From contig CAYJFQ010000009.1 of NCBI GenBank assembly GCA_964369955.1, forward strand, positions 1-58,740: DNA of 58,740 nucleotides, written 5' to 3'. This DNA is from CAYJFQ01 sp964369955 (lineage in GTDB: Bacteria > Bacillota_I > Bacilli_A > Erysipelotrichales > Erysipelotrichaceae). The notes beneath the pieces are model-generated. The model was given only the letters and a program-made list of their open reading frames with translations, made no database searches and was not told where the DNA came from. A program made the translations under genes and the position numbers. This document shows positions 1 to 8,185 of the stretch, piece by piece (within the stretch, counting starts at the first letter, position 1; each line of letters begins with the position of its first letter).

Positions 1-14
1 AATTGGTACTTTTT

Positions 15-527
15 TTAATATTTCATTAAGGCTAACACATTATATCCAGGCAATAAATCTCTTCCTTTAAGTCCTTCTAATTCAATTAAGAATGCACATC
101 CAACAACGATACCACCCAAACTTTCAATTAACTTAATAGTCGCATCAACTGTTCCGCCAGTAGCTAATAAGTCATCGACAATCATAACTCTTTGTCCCGG
201 CTTAATAGCATCCTTATGAATGTGTAATTCGTTAGATCCATACTCTAAGTCATATTTAACACTACTAGTCTCACGAGGGAGTTTTCCAGGCTTACGCACT
301 GGAGCAAAACCAATTCCTAAGTTATAAGCAACCGGACACCCAAAGATAAAACCTCTTGATTCTGGACCTACAATTAAGTCGACATTAGAATCCTTTGCGA
401 AAGAAGTCATTTGATCAATAGCTTCTTTAAATGCATTCCCATCCCCCATTAAAGGAGTGATATCTCTAAATAATATTCCTTCACTTGGGAAATTCTCGAT
501 ACTTGCAATATATTGTTTTAAATCCAT
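15..527 (-). CDS. apt: Adenine phosphoribosyltransferase
   Basis: Transfers the phosphoribosyl group of PRPP to adenine to make AMP (cytosolic purine salvage). The PRPP-binding loop VMIVDDLLATGGT is at about residues 114-126 and the family N-terminal block FPSEGILFRDITPL is intact; 170 aa is the normal family length. I start at the ATG at 527 instead of an in-frame TTG four codons upstream, because GAGG lies about 10 nt before the ATG and homologues begin MDLKxY. The deoD stop lies one base upstream, so deoD and apt are very probably co-transcribed and translationally coupled. Confidence 0.96.
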   Translation of the reverse strand: MDLKQYIASIENFPSEGILFRDITPLMGDGNAFKEAIDQMTSFAKDSNVDLIVGPESRGFIFGCPVAYNLGIGFAPVRKPGKLPRETSSVKYDLEYGSNELHIHKDAIKPGQRVMIVDDLLATGGTVDATIKLIESLGGIVVGCAFLIELEGLKGRDLLPGYNVLALMKY

Positions 528-528
528 A

Positions 529-1248
529 TTATTTCGCAACCTCTAACGCAATCTTCATCATACTAGTAAATGAGTTTTGTCTTTCCTCAGCAGTAGTTAC
601 CTCATGAGTTACAAATGAGTCAGAAATAGTAACAAGACAAGCCGCTTGCTTTCCTAAAGCTTTAGCATTTTGAAATAATGCAAATGACTCCATCTCGACA
701 CATAGACAACCTTTTTCATTATAAGGCCAGCAAGGTTCTTTATCAGAATCAGCATAGAATACATCACTAGAATGAATAGGACCAACTAACATTGGAATCC
801 CTAATTTTTCAGCATTTTCGATCAGCTCTTTATTTAACTCTTCACAAGGATAAGTGAATTCAGAAGTATTTTTACCCTGTACTAAAGCATAACTAGATTG
901 GCTGAAGGCACTATCAGCTAATACCACATCATATACTTTAGCATCTGAACAATAACTACCAGCACTGCCAATACGAATGATTTTTTCTACATCATAGAAT
1001 TTAAATAACTCATATGAGTAAATTCCAATTGAAGGCATTCCCATTCCACTACCCATAACAGAAATTCTCTTACCATTATAAGTTCCTGTATATCCAAACA
1101 TGTTTCTAACTGTATTAAAACAAACTACATCCTTTAAAAATGTGTCAGCAATAACCTTTGCACGCAAAGGATCTCCTGGCATTAATACTACCGACGCAAT
1201 TTCACCAAGCTTTGCGCTGATATGCGGTGTTCCATTAAAAGTACTCAT
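529..1248 (-). CDS. deoD: Purine nucleoside phosphorylase, DeoD type
   Basis: Phosphorolysis of purine (deoxy)nucleosides to free base and (deoxy)ribose-1-phosphate. The 239 aa match the hexameric DeoD class: phosphate-binding MPGDPLRAK near residue 24, RIGSAGS near 92-98, the VEMESFALF nucleoside-binding block, and the catalytic Asp in TISDSFVTHE. AAGGAGA sits 10 nt upstream of the ATG. It is first in a deoD-apt pair: the freed adenine is the substrate of Apt encoded just downstream. An extended -10 promoter at 1280-1285 gives it a short leader of its own, downstream of a terminator. Confidence 0.96.
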   Translation of the reverse strand: MSTFNGTPHISAKLGEIASVVLMPGDPLRAKVIADTFLKDVVCFNTVRNMFGYTGTYNGKRISVMGSGMGMPSIGIYSYELFKFYDVEKIIRIGSAGSYCSDAKVYDVVLADSAFSQSSYALVQGKNTSEFTYPCEELNKELIENAEKLGIPMLVGPIHSSDVFYADSDKEPCWPYNEKGCLCVEMESFALFQNAKALGKQAACLVTISDSFVTHEVTTAEERQNSFTSMMKIALEVAK

Positions 1249-1279
1249 TAATATAAATCTCCTTTATTTTTACATATGG

Positions 1280-1288
1280 ATTATAACA
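1280..1288 (-). promoter_or_regulatory. Extended -10 promoter of deoD-apt
   Basis: On the minus strand TGTTATAAT (TGN plus a perfect -10, hexamer at 1280-1285) lies about 32 nt before the deoD ATG; no good -35 is visible. The expected transcript starts near 1273 and carries the AAGGAG site. The U-tract of the preceding terminator ends immediately upstream, so deoD seems transcriptionally separated from the hairpin elements further upstream. Confidence 0.6.
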
Positions 1289-1290
1289 TA

Positions 1291-1324
1291 AAAGACAAAA
1301 GAAAAGTAGAGCATACAGCTCTAC
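1291..1324 (-). terminator. Intrinsic terminator after hairpin element copy 1
   Basis: Stem GTAGAGC/GCTCTAC (1306-1324) with a 5-nt loop is followed on the minus strand by a broken U-tract (CUUUUCUUUUGUCUUU). It lies about 48 nt downstream of element copy 1 and upstream of the deoD promoter. No segment of the upstream element is complementary to its 5' arm, so a classical riboswitch expression platform is not evident. Confidence 0.7.
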
Positions 1325-1371
1325 GATTCTTCATATTATTTTTTAAAAAAGGAGGTAAACCTATAATAAGG

Positions 1372-1484
1372 CACTAGATATTAGGGTTTATCTAGTGCAC
1401 GTAAGGATATTATGTTTTCCTTACATCCACAATATACTCAATAATAGTATTTTATTTATGTTATAAATATGGAATTTTATGTGA
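1372..1484 (-). ncRNA. Candidate structured RNA, copy 1 of a tandem hairpin element
   Basis: Read on the minus strand this holds four consecutive inverted repeats: an ATTTAT/ATAAAT arm pair, an imperfect AATAC/GTATaTT pair, GTAAGGA/TCCTTAC (1401-1424), and CACTAGATA/TATCTAGTG with loop AACCCTAA (1372-1397). Over the first 83 nt it differs from copy 2 (1594-1706) at only 5 positions, and its last stem differs at three base pairs, all compensated on both arms. A terminator follows. It does not match a riboswitch class I know. Strand and transcription are inferred from the terminator position. It could also be a DNA-level repeat. Confidence 0.5.
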
Positions 1485-1532
1485 GTTTAATCAATATCTT
1501 TAAATTCTGATGTTTATTTTTTGGGATAACAG

Positions 1533-1562
1533 AAAAATAGGAGCTTATCTGCTCCTATTTTT
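1533..1562 (-). terminator. Terminator after hairpin element copy 2 (symmetrical)
   Basis: Stem AAATAGGAGC/GCTCCTATTT (1535-1560) with a 6-nt loop is flanked by A-runs and T-runs, so it can terminate on both strands. On the minus strand it ends any transcript from the suf-nagD operon or from element copy 2. Confidence 0.8.
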
Positions 1563-1593
1563 CTTCTATATATTTATAAGGGGATAGAATTTT

Positions 1594-1706
1594 CATCAAA
1601 TATTAGGGGTTATTTGATGATTAATAAGGATATTATATTTTCCTTACATCAATAATATACTTAATAATAGTATTTTATTTATGTTATAAATATGGAATTT
1701 TATGTG
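1594..1706 (-). ncRNA. Candidate structured RNA, copy 2 of a tandem hairpin element
   Basis: Second copy of the 113-nt element. It begins on the stop codon of the NagD-like gene (the shared sequence starts CACATAAAATTCC, where TAA is the nagD stop). Its terminal hairpin is CATCAAATA/TATTTGATG with loop ACCCCTAA (1594-1619). Compared with copy 1, stem pairs C-G, T-A and G-C have become T-A, C-G and A-T. The GTAAGGA/TCCTTAt stem (1624-1647) keeps pairing through a G-U. A symmetrical terminator follows 32 nt downstream. Function unknown. Confidence 0.5.
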
Positions 1707-2476
1707 AATTGTCTAATTATTTCCACAATTTCTAAAATATCCTCAATTATATAGTCAGGCTTTATGCCTAAAGCTTGACAATCTAGACGATTATGAACAC
1801 CTCCAAGTACCAGGCATGTTTTAATTCCAGCATTTACACCACATAAAATATCGGTTTCTAAATTATCTCCAACAATAATTACATCGTCTGGTTGAAGCTT
1901 AAAATACTCCAAAGCTTCAGTAGCAATTATTTTATTAGGTTTACCAGTAATTATTGCCTTTTGACTACTAGCATATTCCAATAAAGTGACAACGCTACCA
2001 TTGCCAATCTTAGCACCAGACTCAGTAAGTAACATACGATCACTATTAGTACCAACTAATAAAGCACCATTAACTAGGTTATTTAAAGCTTGGGAATACT
2101 TATGATAATTACCATTAGAATCCATACCCACAACTACGTAATCAGCACCATTTTCAACTAATTGATAGCCATTACTTATAAGCTCACTTCTTAGCCCTTC
2201 TTTACCAATCATCATAACCCTATTACCAGGATAATTTCTCTTTAAATTCGCAACACAAGCCATTGAAGAATTATAGAACATTTCAGGCTGAATATTTTCA
2301 TATCCAATATCCATCATATGTTTAGCATTCTCAATTGGAGTTCTTGAAGAGTTATTAGTAAAAAAATAAAAGTCTAAATTATTCTTAATTAAATAATCAA
2401 CTAATTTTTTTGCCGAAGGAACAATTTTTGTCCCATGGTACATCGTACCATCTAAATCAAGAAATAAGGTTTTCAT
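1700..2476 (-). CDS. HAD-superfamily phosphatase, NagD-like
   Basis: Cytosolic phosphatase of the NagD/p-nitrophenylphosphatase branch of the HAD superfamily; the substrate cannot be read from sequence (sugar phosphates and nucleotides are known for relatives). Motif I DLDGT (residues 7-11), motif II FFTNNSS (about 38-44), the ITGKPNK lysine motif and motif IV GDNLETD are all present, and 258 aa is typical. Its ATG overlaps the sufB stop by one base (TAATG), so it is the last gene of the suf operon. It may be a housekeeping rider; a direct Fe-S role is not implied. Confidence 0.88.
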   Translation of the reverse strand: MKTLFLDLDGTMYHGTKIVPSAKKLVDYLIKNNLDFYFFTNNSSRTPIENAKHMMDIGYENIQPEMFYNSSMACVANLKRNYPGNRVMMIGKEGLRSELISNGYQLVENGADYVVVGMDSNGNYHKYSQALNNLVNGALLVGTNSDRMLLTESGAKIGNGSVVTLLEYASSQKAIITGKPNKIIATEALEYFKLQPDDVIIVGDNLETDILCGVNAGIKTCLVLGGVHNRLDCQALGIKPDYIIEDILEIVEIIRQFT

Positions 2477-3873
2477 TAACCTACAGACTCACTCATATCT
2501 AATTTTAACAATTGATTCAACTCAACAGCATATTCCATTGGCAATTCACGAGTAAAAGGTTCTAAAAATCCCATAATAATCATTTGAGTAGCCTCAGCCT
2601 GATCAAGACCCCGAGACATTAAATAAAATAATTGTTCTTCAGAGATCTTTGAAACACTCGCTTCATGTTCAACTGTTGAAGTTGGATTACTTACAACGTT
2701 ACTTGGAATTGTGTCACTAAAACTTTGATCATCTAAAATTAAAGTATCGCATTCAATCTTACTTTTTGAGTTAACCGCTTTTTTACTATGACTTACTAAC
2801 CCTCGATAATTAACAACGCCACCATTACGAACGACGGATTTAGAGATAATAGTGCTCGAAGTGTTTGGAGCTAGATGAATCATTTTTGCACCCGCATCTT
2901 GAACTTGTCCTTTACTCCCGACTGCTATTGAAATGCAAGTTCCTTTTGCATACTCACCTTTTAAAACACAGGCTGGATATTTCATATTGATTGAAGAACC
3001 GATATTTCCATCTACCCAATCCATACTACCACCAGCATCAACCATTGCTCGCTTAGTCACAAGGTTAACAATATTGCTTGACCAATTTTGAATTGTTGAA
3101 TAACGACATTTTGCATTCTTCTTAACAATAATTTCTACAACCGCTGCATGCAAAGAATCTTTTTGGTAGATTGGAGCTGTGCACCCTTCAATGTAATGTA
3201 AATCAGCTTCATCCTCAACAATTATTAAAGTTCTTTCAAATTGACCCATACGCTCAGAATTAATTCTAAAATAAGATTGTAAAGGTTTATCTAAAACAAC
3301 ACCTTTAGGTAAATATATAAAAGAACCTCCAGACCAAACACAACTATTTAAAGCTGAAAACTTATTATCTGTATAAGGAATTACACTTCCAAAATATTCT
3401 TTAAATAATTCAGGATATTCTCTTAAAGCGGTATCAGTATCAACAAAGATTACACCCTTATCTTCAACTTCTTTTAACATATTATGATAAACCACTTCTG
3501 ATTCATATTGTGTAGATACTCCAGCTAAATATTTTTGTTCAGCTTCTGGAATTCCTAACTTGTCAAATGTATCTTTGATTGTATCAGGAACTTCTTCCCA
3601 TGAGTTTTCTTGCTTATCACTTGGTTTTATATAATATGTATAATCATTAAAATCTAAACAATCTAAATTAGGTCCAAATGATGGCATTTCAGAATTAACA
3701 AAATAATGATAAGCCTTTAATCGATATTCCAACATCCACTCTGGTTCTTTTTTAATTCTTGAAATTTCACGTACAATATCTTCATTCAATCCTTTACCCG
3801 TATTATAAACACTAACATCTTTATCACTAAAACCGTATTTGTATTCTTGTTCAATTATTTCTTTATTTTTCAT
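2476..3873 (-). CDS. sufB: Fe-S cluster assembly protein SufB
   Basis: Core scaffold subunit of the SufBCD complex, on which Fe-S clusters are built in the cytosol. The 465 aa are full length and carry the conserved central SufB block (VWSGGSFIYLPKGV, about residues 178-191), the IEGCTAPIY segment with a candidate sulfur-accepting Cys, and the C-terminal HEASVSKISEEQLFYLMSRGL helix region shared with SufD. It is fifth in sufC-D-S-U-B; its ATG overlaps the end of sufU by 11 nt. Confidence 0.97.
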   Translation of the reverse strand: MKNKEIIEQEYKYGFSDKDVSVYNTGKGLNEDIVREISRIKKEPEWMLEYRLKAYHYFVNSEMPSFGPNLDCLDFNDYTYYIKPSDKQENSWEEVPDTIKDTFDKLGIPEAEQKYLAGVSTQYESEVVYHNMLKEVEDKGVIFVDTDTALREYPELFKEYFGSVIPYTDNKFSALNSCVWSGGSFIYLPKGVVLDKPLQSYFRINSERMGQFERTLIIVEDEADLHYIEGCTAPIYQKDSLHAAVVEIIVKKNAKCRYSTIQNWSSNIVNLVTKRAMVDAGGSMDWVDGNIGSSINMKYPACVLKGEYAKGTCISIAVGSKGQVQDAGAKMIHLAPNTSSTIISKSVVRNGGVVNYRGLVSHSKKAVNSKSKIECDTLILDDQSFSDTIPSNVVSNPTSTVEHEASVSKISEEQLFYLMSRGLDQAEATQMIIMGFLEPFTRELPMEYAVELNQLLKLDMSESVG

Positions 3874-4297
3874 ATTTATCCAATAATTCTTTCATTCCAT
3901 CGATTCCGATAGTCGCACACTTGATGCGATTTGCTTGTTTATAGACAGTGTGAAAAGCGTAGGCTTCTTCTAAAATATCTTCATTATATTCTTGCTGATT
4001 AATCATTTTATAATATTCTTCAATAATTAATTTAGCTTCTTCAACACTTTTACCCTTAATTAATTCACTAATAATTGAAGTTGAAGCTGTACTAATTGTA
4101 CATGCTACCCCATCAAAACGAACATCTTTAATCATTCCATCTTCAATTTTAACTTGAATGTGAAGATCATCAATACAAGAAGCAGAAGCCATATGAATCT
4201 CTGGATAATCTTTAATTAATCCTTTATTCATTGGATTTTGGTAATTATCCATAATTATTTGTCTTAAAACATTAGGATCTTTCAATAGTTCATTCAT
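3863..4297 (-). CDS. sufU: SufU-type sulfur-transfer protein
   Basis: Zinc-dependent sulfur acceptor that takes persulfide sulfur from SufS and passes it to SufBCD. Expected zinc ligands are visible as Cys41 and Asp43 (ASCIDD), Cys66 (GVACTIS) and Cys127 (IKCATIG), essentially the spacing of the Bacillus protein. I start at the ATG at 4297 (144 aa), which has AAGGAGAG at good spacing, and not at the in-frame codon 33 nt upstream. It lies directly after sufS in the operon, as in other Bacillota. Confidence 0.95.
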   Translation of the reverse strand: MNELLKDPNVLRQIIMDNYQNPMNKGLIKDYPEIHMASASCIDDLHIQVKIEDGMIKDVRFDGVACTISTASTSIISELIKGKSVEEAKLIIEEYYKMINQQEYNEDILEEAYAFHTVYKQANRIKCATIGIDGMKELLDKYEK

Positions 4298-4308
4298 AAT
4301 TACTCTCC

Positions 4309-5526
4309 TTAAAAGAAAACATCTAAACAATTTTCTAAATTTACATCTTTTACAATCTCAAGAAATTTATCAATTTCTTCTTTAGTATTGTAGAAATATA
4401 CACTAGCTCTTAAAGTATCACTTGTACCTAAGTGATTCATCAATATTTTTGCACAATGCTGTCCAGCTCTTACACAGATGCCATGATCATTTAAATAACT
4501 AGCTGCATCTTGTGCAAAAACATCTTTAACATTAAATGTCACAATTCCTGTATCAGCAGTTTCGTTATATAGAATAATATTCGGCAATTTCTTTAAGCCC
4601 TCTACTAAATATTCTCTTAATTGATGTTCATGGTTATAGATATTAACTAAACCAATCTCTAAGATGTAATCAATAGCCTTACCTAAGCCTAAAACAGCTT
4701 CTATTGCTGGTGTACCAGCTTCAAATTTATATGGTGGTTCTTTTAATAAAATATTTCCACAGATATCAAATCTTGCATTACTTCCCCCACCGATTAAAAA
4801 TGGCTCGCTAGCTTCTAATAGTTCAAATTTTCCATATAAAACCCCTACCCCAGTAGGCCCACACATTTTATGACCACTAAATGCTAGGAAATCAACATCT
4901 TCATCAACAACATCAATAGCCATATGAGGAGCACCTTGTGCTGCATCAACTACAACAACCGCTTCAACTTCATGAGCAAGCTTGGTAATTTCTTTAACAG
5001 GCGCAACAAACCCTAATACATTTGTAACATTCGCAAAACAAACAATTTTAACTTTATCACTAAGAACAGATTTGAAATTCTCAATTGTAATTCTTCCTTC
5101 ATCATCCAACGGTATGTACTCAATAACTGCTCCTGTTTCTTCAGCAACCTTAAACCAAGGTAGAATATTGCTAGCATGCTCAGCCTCAGTAGATAAGATG
5201 ATATCACCTTTTTTTAAGTGTGTACGACCATAACCATAAGCTACTAAATTTAAGGACATACTAGCACCTGATGTAAAAACGATATTACGAGCTTGGGAAT
5301 TTAGTAATTTTCCTACTTTTTCCCTAACCGCTTCATACTCATTTGAGACTTGATAAGATAATTCATAATCACCACGATGAGCACTAACTGATAAATTAGT
5401 ATAATAGTTAACCACTTCATCAATTACCGATTGTGGTTTAAAAGTTGTTGCAGCATTATCAAAATAAACAATTTTTGATTCTCTTAACATTGGGAAATCT
5501 TGACGAATTTTATTTAAATCAAACAT
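4309..5526 (-). CDS. sufS: Cysteine desulfurase SufS
   Basis: PLP-dependent group II cysteine desulfurase: removes sulfur from L-cysteine as an enzyme-bound persulfide for Fe-S assembly. The PLP lysine is K220 (SGHKMCGPTG) and the catalytic cysteine is C358 (RAGQHCAK); N-terminal FDNAATTFKP is typical. Length 405 aa is normal. GGAGG lies 5 nt before the ATG, and the start overlaps the sufD end by 13 nt, suggesting coupling. Confidence 0.97.
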   Translation of the reverse strand: MFDLNKIRQDFPMLRESKIVYFDNAATTFKPQSVIDEVVNYYTNLSVSAHRGDYELSYQVSNEYEAVREKVGKLLNSQARNIVFTSGASMSLNLVAYGYGRTHLKKGDIILSTEAEHASNILPWFKVAEETGAVIEYIPLDDEGRITIENFKSVLSDKVKIVCFANVTNVLGFVAPVKEITKLAHEVEAVVVVDAAQGAPHMAIDVVDEDVDFLAFSGHKMCGPTGVGVLYGKFELLEASEPFLIGGGSNARFDICGNILLKEPPYKFEAGTPAIEAVLGLGKAIDYILEIGLVNIYNHEHQLREYLVEGLKKLPNIILYNETADTGIVTFNVKDVFAQDAASYLNDHGICVRAGQHCAKILMNHLGTSDTLRASVYFYNTKEEIDKFLEIVKDVNLENCLDVFF

Positions 5527-6251
5527 AGTTCCTCCACTTGATTAATAATTTCATTCTCAACCATATCTTTGATTTCATTATTGCTTATTAAACTTAAAAC
5601 ATTGCTTAAGTAACCAAATGCTACTAGTTTAATAATCTGATCTTCATTTAAACCACGACTTGCCATATAAAATCTTTGTTGTTCTTCCAAACGACCAATT
5701 GTACAAGCATGCTTTGCCTTGATATCATTTTCTTCCATATTTAATATAGGCAGAACTCTTACTTTATTAACATCCCCACTAGTCAAAACTCTTGAACTTT
5801 GGAAGGCTTCACTACCTTTAAATCCTTTTTTTATTTCACCAACTATTTCACAATTGTAGTTAGCATCAGCTACCACAACTCCATAGTTACTAATATCACT
5901 TGCTGTATTTCTTGCTAAGTGATCAACCTTAAAGAAATAGTTTTGTTGATTATTAGAAACACCCGTATTCACAAGCTTTAATGTTGCATACTCCTTAACT
6001 AGCTGGCAGTTGAACTTTAAATCTAAGGGTTTAGAATTTGAGTTTACCATTCCGATCGTTAAGTTTTTATTTACTACTGAGTTGATTATAATGCTTTCAG
6101 CATTTTGATTGATTAAATTTAAATTAAGTTGATTGTTTTCATTAATATTTAATTCAAGATTACTTTCAACAAGCAAAACAACTTCACCAGAAGTCTCAAT
6201 GTTTACTTGTTTTTCATTAATTTGGTAGATCCCAGGTGCACTTATTAACAC
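5514..6251 (-). CDS. sufD: Short SufD-like Fe-S assembly subunit
   Basis: Partner of SufB in the SufBCD scaffold. Recognised by position between sufC and sufS and by the C-terminal block HACTIGRLEEQQRFYMASRGL, the SufB/SufD signature. At 245 aa it lacks roughly the first 170-190 residues of a usual SufD (about 430 aa); what remains is a beta-helix-like repeat region plus the C-terminal helices. The start is a GTG overlapping the sufC TAG stop (TAGTG), so no N-terminal part has been missed upstream. The reading frame is clean, arguing for a naturally reduced subunit and not a pseudogene. Confidence 0.85.
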   Translation of the reverse strand: MLISAPGIYQINEKQVNIETSGEVVLLVESNLELNINENNQLNLNLINQNAESIIINSVVNKNLTIGMVNSNSKPLDLKFNCQLVKEYATLKLVNTGVSNNQQNYFFKVDHLARNTASDISNYGVVVADANYNCEIVGEIKKGFKGSEAFQSSRVLTSGDVNKVRVLPILNMEENDIKAKHACTIGRLEEQQRFYMASRGLNEDQIIKLVAFGYLSNVLSLISNNEIKDMVENEIINQVEELCLI

Positions 6252-7075
6252 TAGTTATGACCCTTTTCTTTAACTCCGCAAACTCCTAAATGATAAACTA
6301 ATTTCTTTTCAGGTTGTTTTGCTAGTTTGAGATTCATTTCTTTTAATAACCAATCATATCCTTCAGCATCAATCTTATTAATTAATTCAATATCTCCACT
6401 ACAAGCTATCTTTCCATCAATCATTACATGAACAACACTTGGTTTTACAAGTTGATAAAATCTCTCATAATGACTAACAATAAGCATTCCAAAATCACTA
6501 ACTTCTACTTCTTTATTAATTGCATCAGCCACTATTTTTAAAGCATCCACATCAAGACCAGAATCAATTTCATCTAATAAAGCTAGTTTAGGTTTTAACA
6601 TTAACATTTGAACTATTTCATTTCTTTTCTTTTCTCCGCCACTGAATCCCTCATTGATGAAACGGTGCGCTAATTCACCCTTTAATTTTAATTGACCCAA
6701 TCCTTTATCCATTTTCTTAATAAACTCAAAAAGTTTGATTGGCGTTTCATTATGTGCGTTTAAAGCCGCTCTCATAAAATCGGAGTTAGTAATCCCACTT
6801 ATTTCTACCGGGTACTGCATTCCTAAGAAGATTCCTATTTTGCTTCTTTGGTCAACACTTAAAGAATTAACATCTACCCCATCAAAAGTAATACTACCTT
6901 TTGTGATTGTGTATTTAGGGTGCCCCATAATAGTTTGTAGTAATGTACTTTTACCATTGCCATTAGGTCCTAATAATGCATGAATTTCTCTATCATTAAT
7001 TTCCAAGTCTACACCCTTTAGTATTTCTTTATCTTCAACATTTACATGTAAGTTTTTTATTATTAGTTTACTCAT
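6251..7075 (-). CDS. sufC: Fe-S assembly ATPase SufC
   Basis: ABC-type ATPase that drives the SufBD scaffold; cytosolic, no membrane domain. Walker A GPNGNGKST (about residues 36-44), signature FSGGEKKRNE, Walker B ALLDEIDSGLD and the switch His in VSHYERF are present. Two ATGs are possible; I prefer 7075 because AGGA is about 9 nt upstream of it, while it is only 3 nt from the ATG at 7084. The protein has a 25-30 residue C-terminal tail ending GVKEKGHN beyond the usual SufC fold. First gene of the operon. Confidence 0.96.
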   Translation of the reverse strand: MSKLIIKNLHVNVEDKEILKGVDLEINDREIHALLGPNGNGKSTLLQTIMGHPKYTITKGSITFDGVDVNSLSVDQRSKIGIFLGMQYPVEISGITNSDFMRAALNAHNETPIKLFEFIKKMDKGLGQLKLKGELAHRFINEGFSGGEKKRNEIVQMLMLKPKLALLDEIDSGLDVDALKIVADAINKEVEVSDFGMLIVSHYERFYQLVKPSVVHVMIDGKIACSGDIELINKIDAEGYDWLLKEMNLKLAKQPEKKLVYHLGVCGVKEKGHN

Positions 7076-7099
7076 TTTTACCATTTCCTTTGCTTGATT

Positions 7100-7128
7100 A
7101 TTTTAACAAATATTAATAGATTTTCCAA
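7100..7128 (-). promoter_or_regulatory. Promoter of the suf operon
   Basis: Minus strand TTGGAA (7123-7128), a 17-nt spacer and TAAAAT (7100-7105), 25 nt before the preferred sufC start. It is divergent from the prsA-like promoter; the two -35 boxes are only about 10 bp apart (7128 and 7139), so the promoters could interfere or share regulation. Confidence 0.65.
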
Positions 7129-7138
7129 CTTATTTGAT

Positions 7139-7167
7139 TTGCACATACTTACAAATTAATTTATAAT
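7139..7167 (+). promoter_or_regulatory. Sigma-A promoter of the prsA-like operon
   Basis: TTGCAC (7139-7144), 17-nt spacer, perfect TATAAT (7162-7167); transcript start expected near 7174, followed by AGGAGG 9 nt before the ATG at 7196. Confidence 0.8.
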
Positions 7168-7195
7168 TAAAAAGTTACATTAGGAGGTAATTTAA

Positions 7196-8185
7196 ATGAA
7201 CGAAATTCTTAAAAAATTTTGGTTTGTCATTTTAATCGGTGCCTTATTCTTTGGCGCCTTCTCATATGTCATTTATGAAGAAAATAAAGACAAGATACCA
7301 GGAAAGACTATTGATGGAGAAGAAGTTATCCTTACTATCGGAGGTCAAAGTTACACAGCTGATGATCTATTCAATGATATCTCATCCATGGGAAATGAAG
7401 TTACTTTTGATTTAATCAACTATGATATTCAAACTTCTATCTTAAATCAATCGATGAAAGTTACATCAGAAATGAAAAATGAAGCTGAAGAATTAATTGA
7501 TACTTATATTATTGCGTATTTCCAACAATCATATGGAGATCAATATCAACTTTACTTAGAAAGTTGGATGAAAGGTTATGGTTTTGAAGAAGAGGCAGAC
7601 ATTATTGAATACACTCTTCCATGGTTAGTTATTAGACCACAATTAATTAGAGATTATTTTGAAGCTAACATTGATCAATATTGGGAAGATTTTTTCACAA
7701 ATGAAAATCCACGTTTTATCTCTCATATTTTAATTACAACTATTGACCCTGAAAATCCAAATGAAACTGAACTAGAAGCTATTGCAGCTGTTGAAGCAGC
7801 TTTAGAAACTAAAGACTTTGGAACAGTTGCTAAAGAGTTAAGTCATGATACTGGAAGTGCAATTAATGAAGGATCTATAGGACTAGTCACAGAGACTAAT
7901 AAATCAATGTATGTTCCTGAATTTGCAGAAGCTTCAATGTTATTAGCTGATGGTGAAGTAAGTAATTGGGTACAAACGGATTATGGTTGGCATTTAATTA
8001 AAAATACCGGTTCTTCTCAAGATTATCTTTTACAACAAGATGCAGTGTTAGATGAAATTGCTAATCAACATCCAGAACTTAGTGATAAAATTGTCTATGA
8101 AAAAGGTCTAGAGTTAGGATTTGACTTTTTCGGAAATACTGAATTAGAAAATCAATTCAAAGAAGCTATGGGGGTAACTGAATAA
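7196..8185 (+). CDS. Membrane-anchored PrsA-like peptidyl-prolyl isomerase
   Basis: Extracytoplasmic foldase. An N-terminal segment (about residues 7-27) is a single transmembrane anchor, with no lipobox. The middle resembles the SurA/PrsA N-terminal chaperone region, and a parvulin-type (PpiC) domain spans about residues 175-285: RFISHILI near 176-183, DTGSAINEGSIG, and the closing YGWHLIKN. The acidic, Asn-rich composition fits an exported protein. The following lipoprotein overlaps its stop by one base. Probably helps fold secreted or surface proteins. Whether it has isomerase activity or is chaperone-only is not resolved. Confidence 0.85.
   Translation: MNEILKKFWFVILIGALFFGAFSYVIYEENKDKIPGKTIDGEEVILTIGGQSYTADDLFNDISSMGNEVTFDLINYDIQTSILNQSMKVTSEMKNEAEELIDTYIIAYFQQSYGDQYQLYLESWMKGYGFEEEADIIEYTLPWLVIRPQLIRDYFEANIDQYWEDFFTNENPRFISHILITTIDPENPNETELEAIAAVEAALETKDFGTVAKELSHDTGSAINEGSIGLVTETNKSMYVPEFAEASMLLADGEVSNWVQTDYGWHLIKNTGSSQDYLLQQDAVLDEIANQHPELSDKIVYEKGLELGFDFFGNTELENQFKEAMGVTE

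Noticed and set aside
1372..1706. Reading the tandem hairpin element as a known purine or other classical riboswitch for deoD
   Set aside because: Core motifs of those classes are absent, the terminators' 5' arms have no complement in the element, and deoD has its own promoter downstream of the last terminator.
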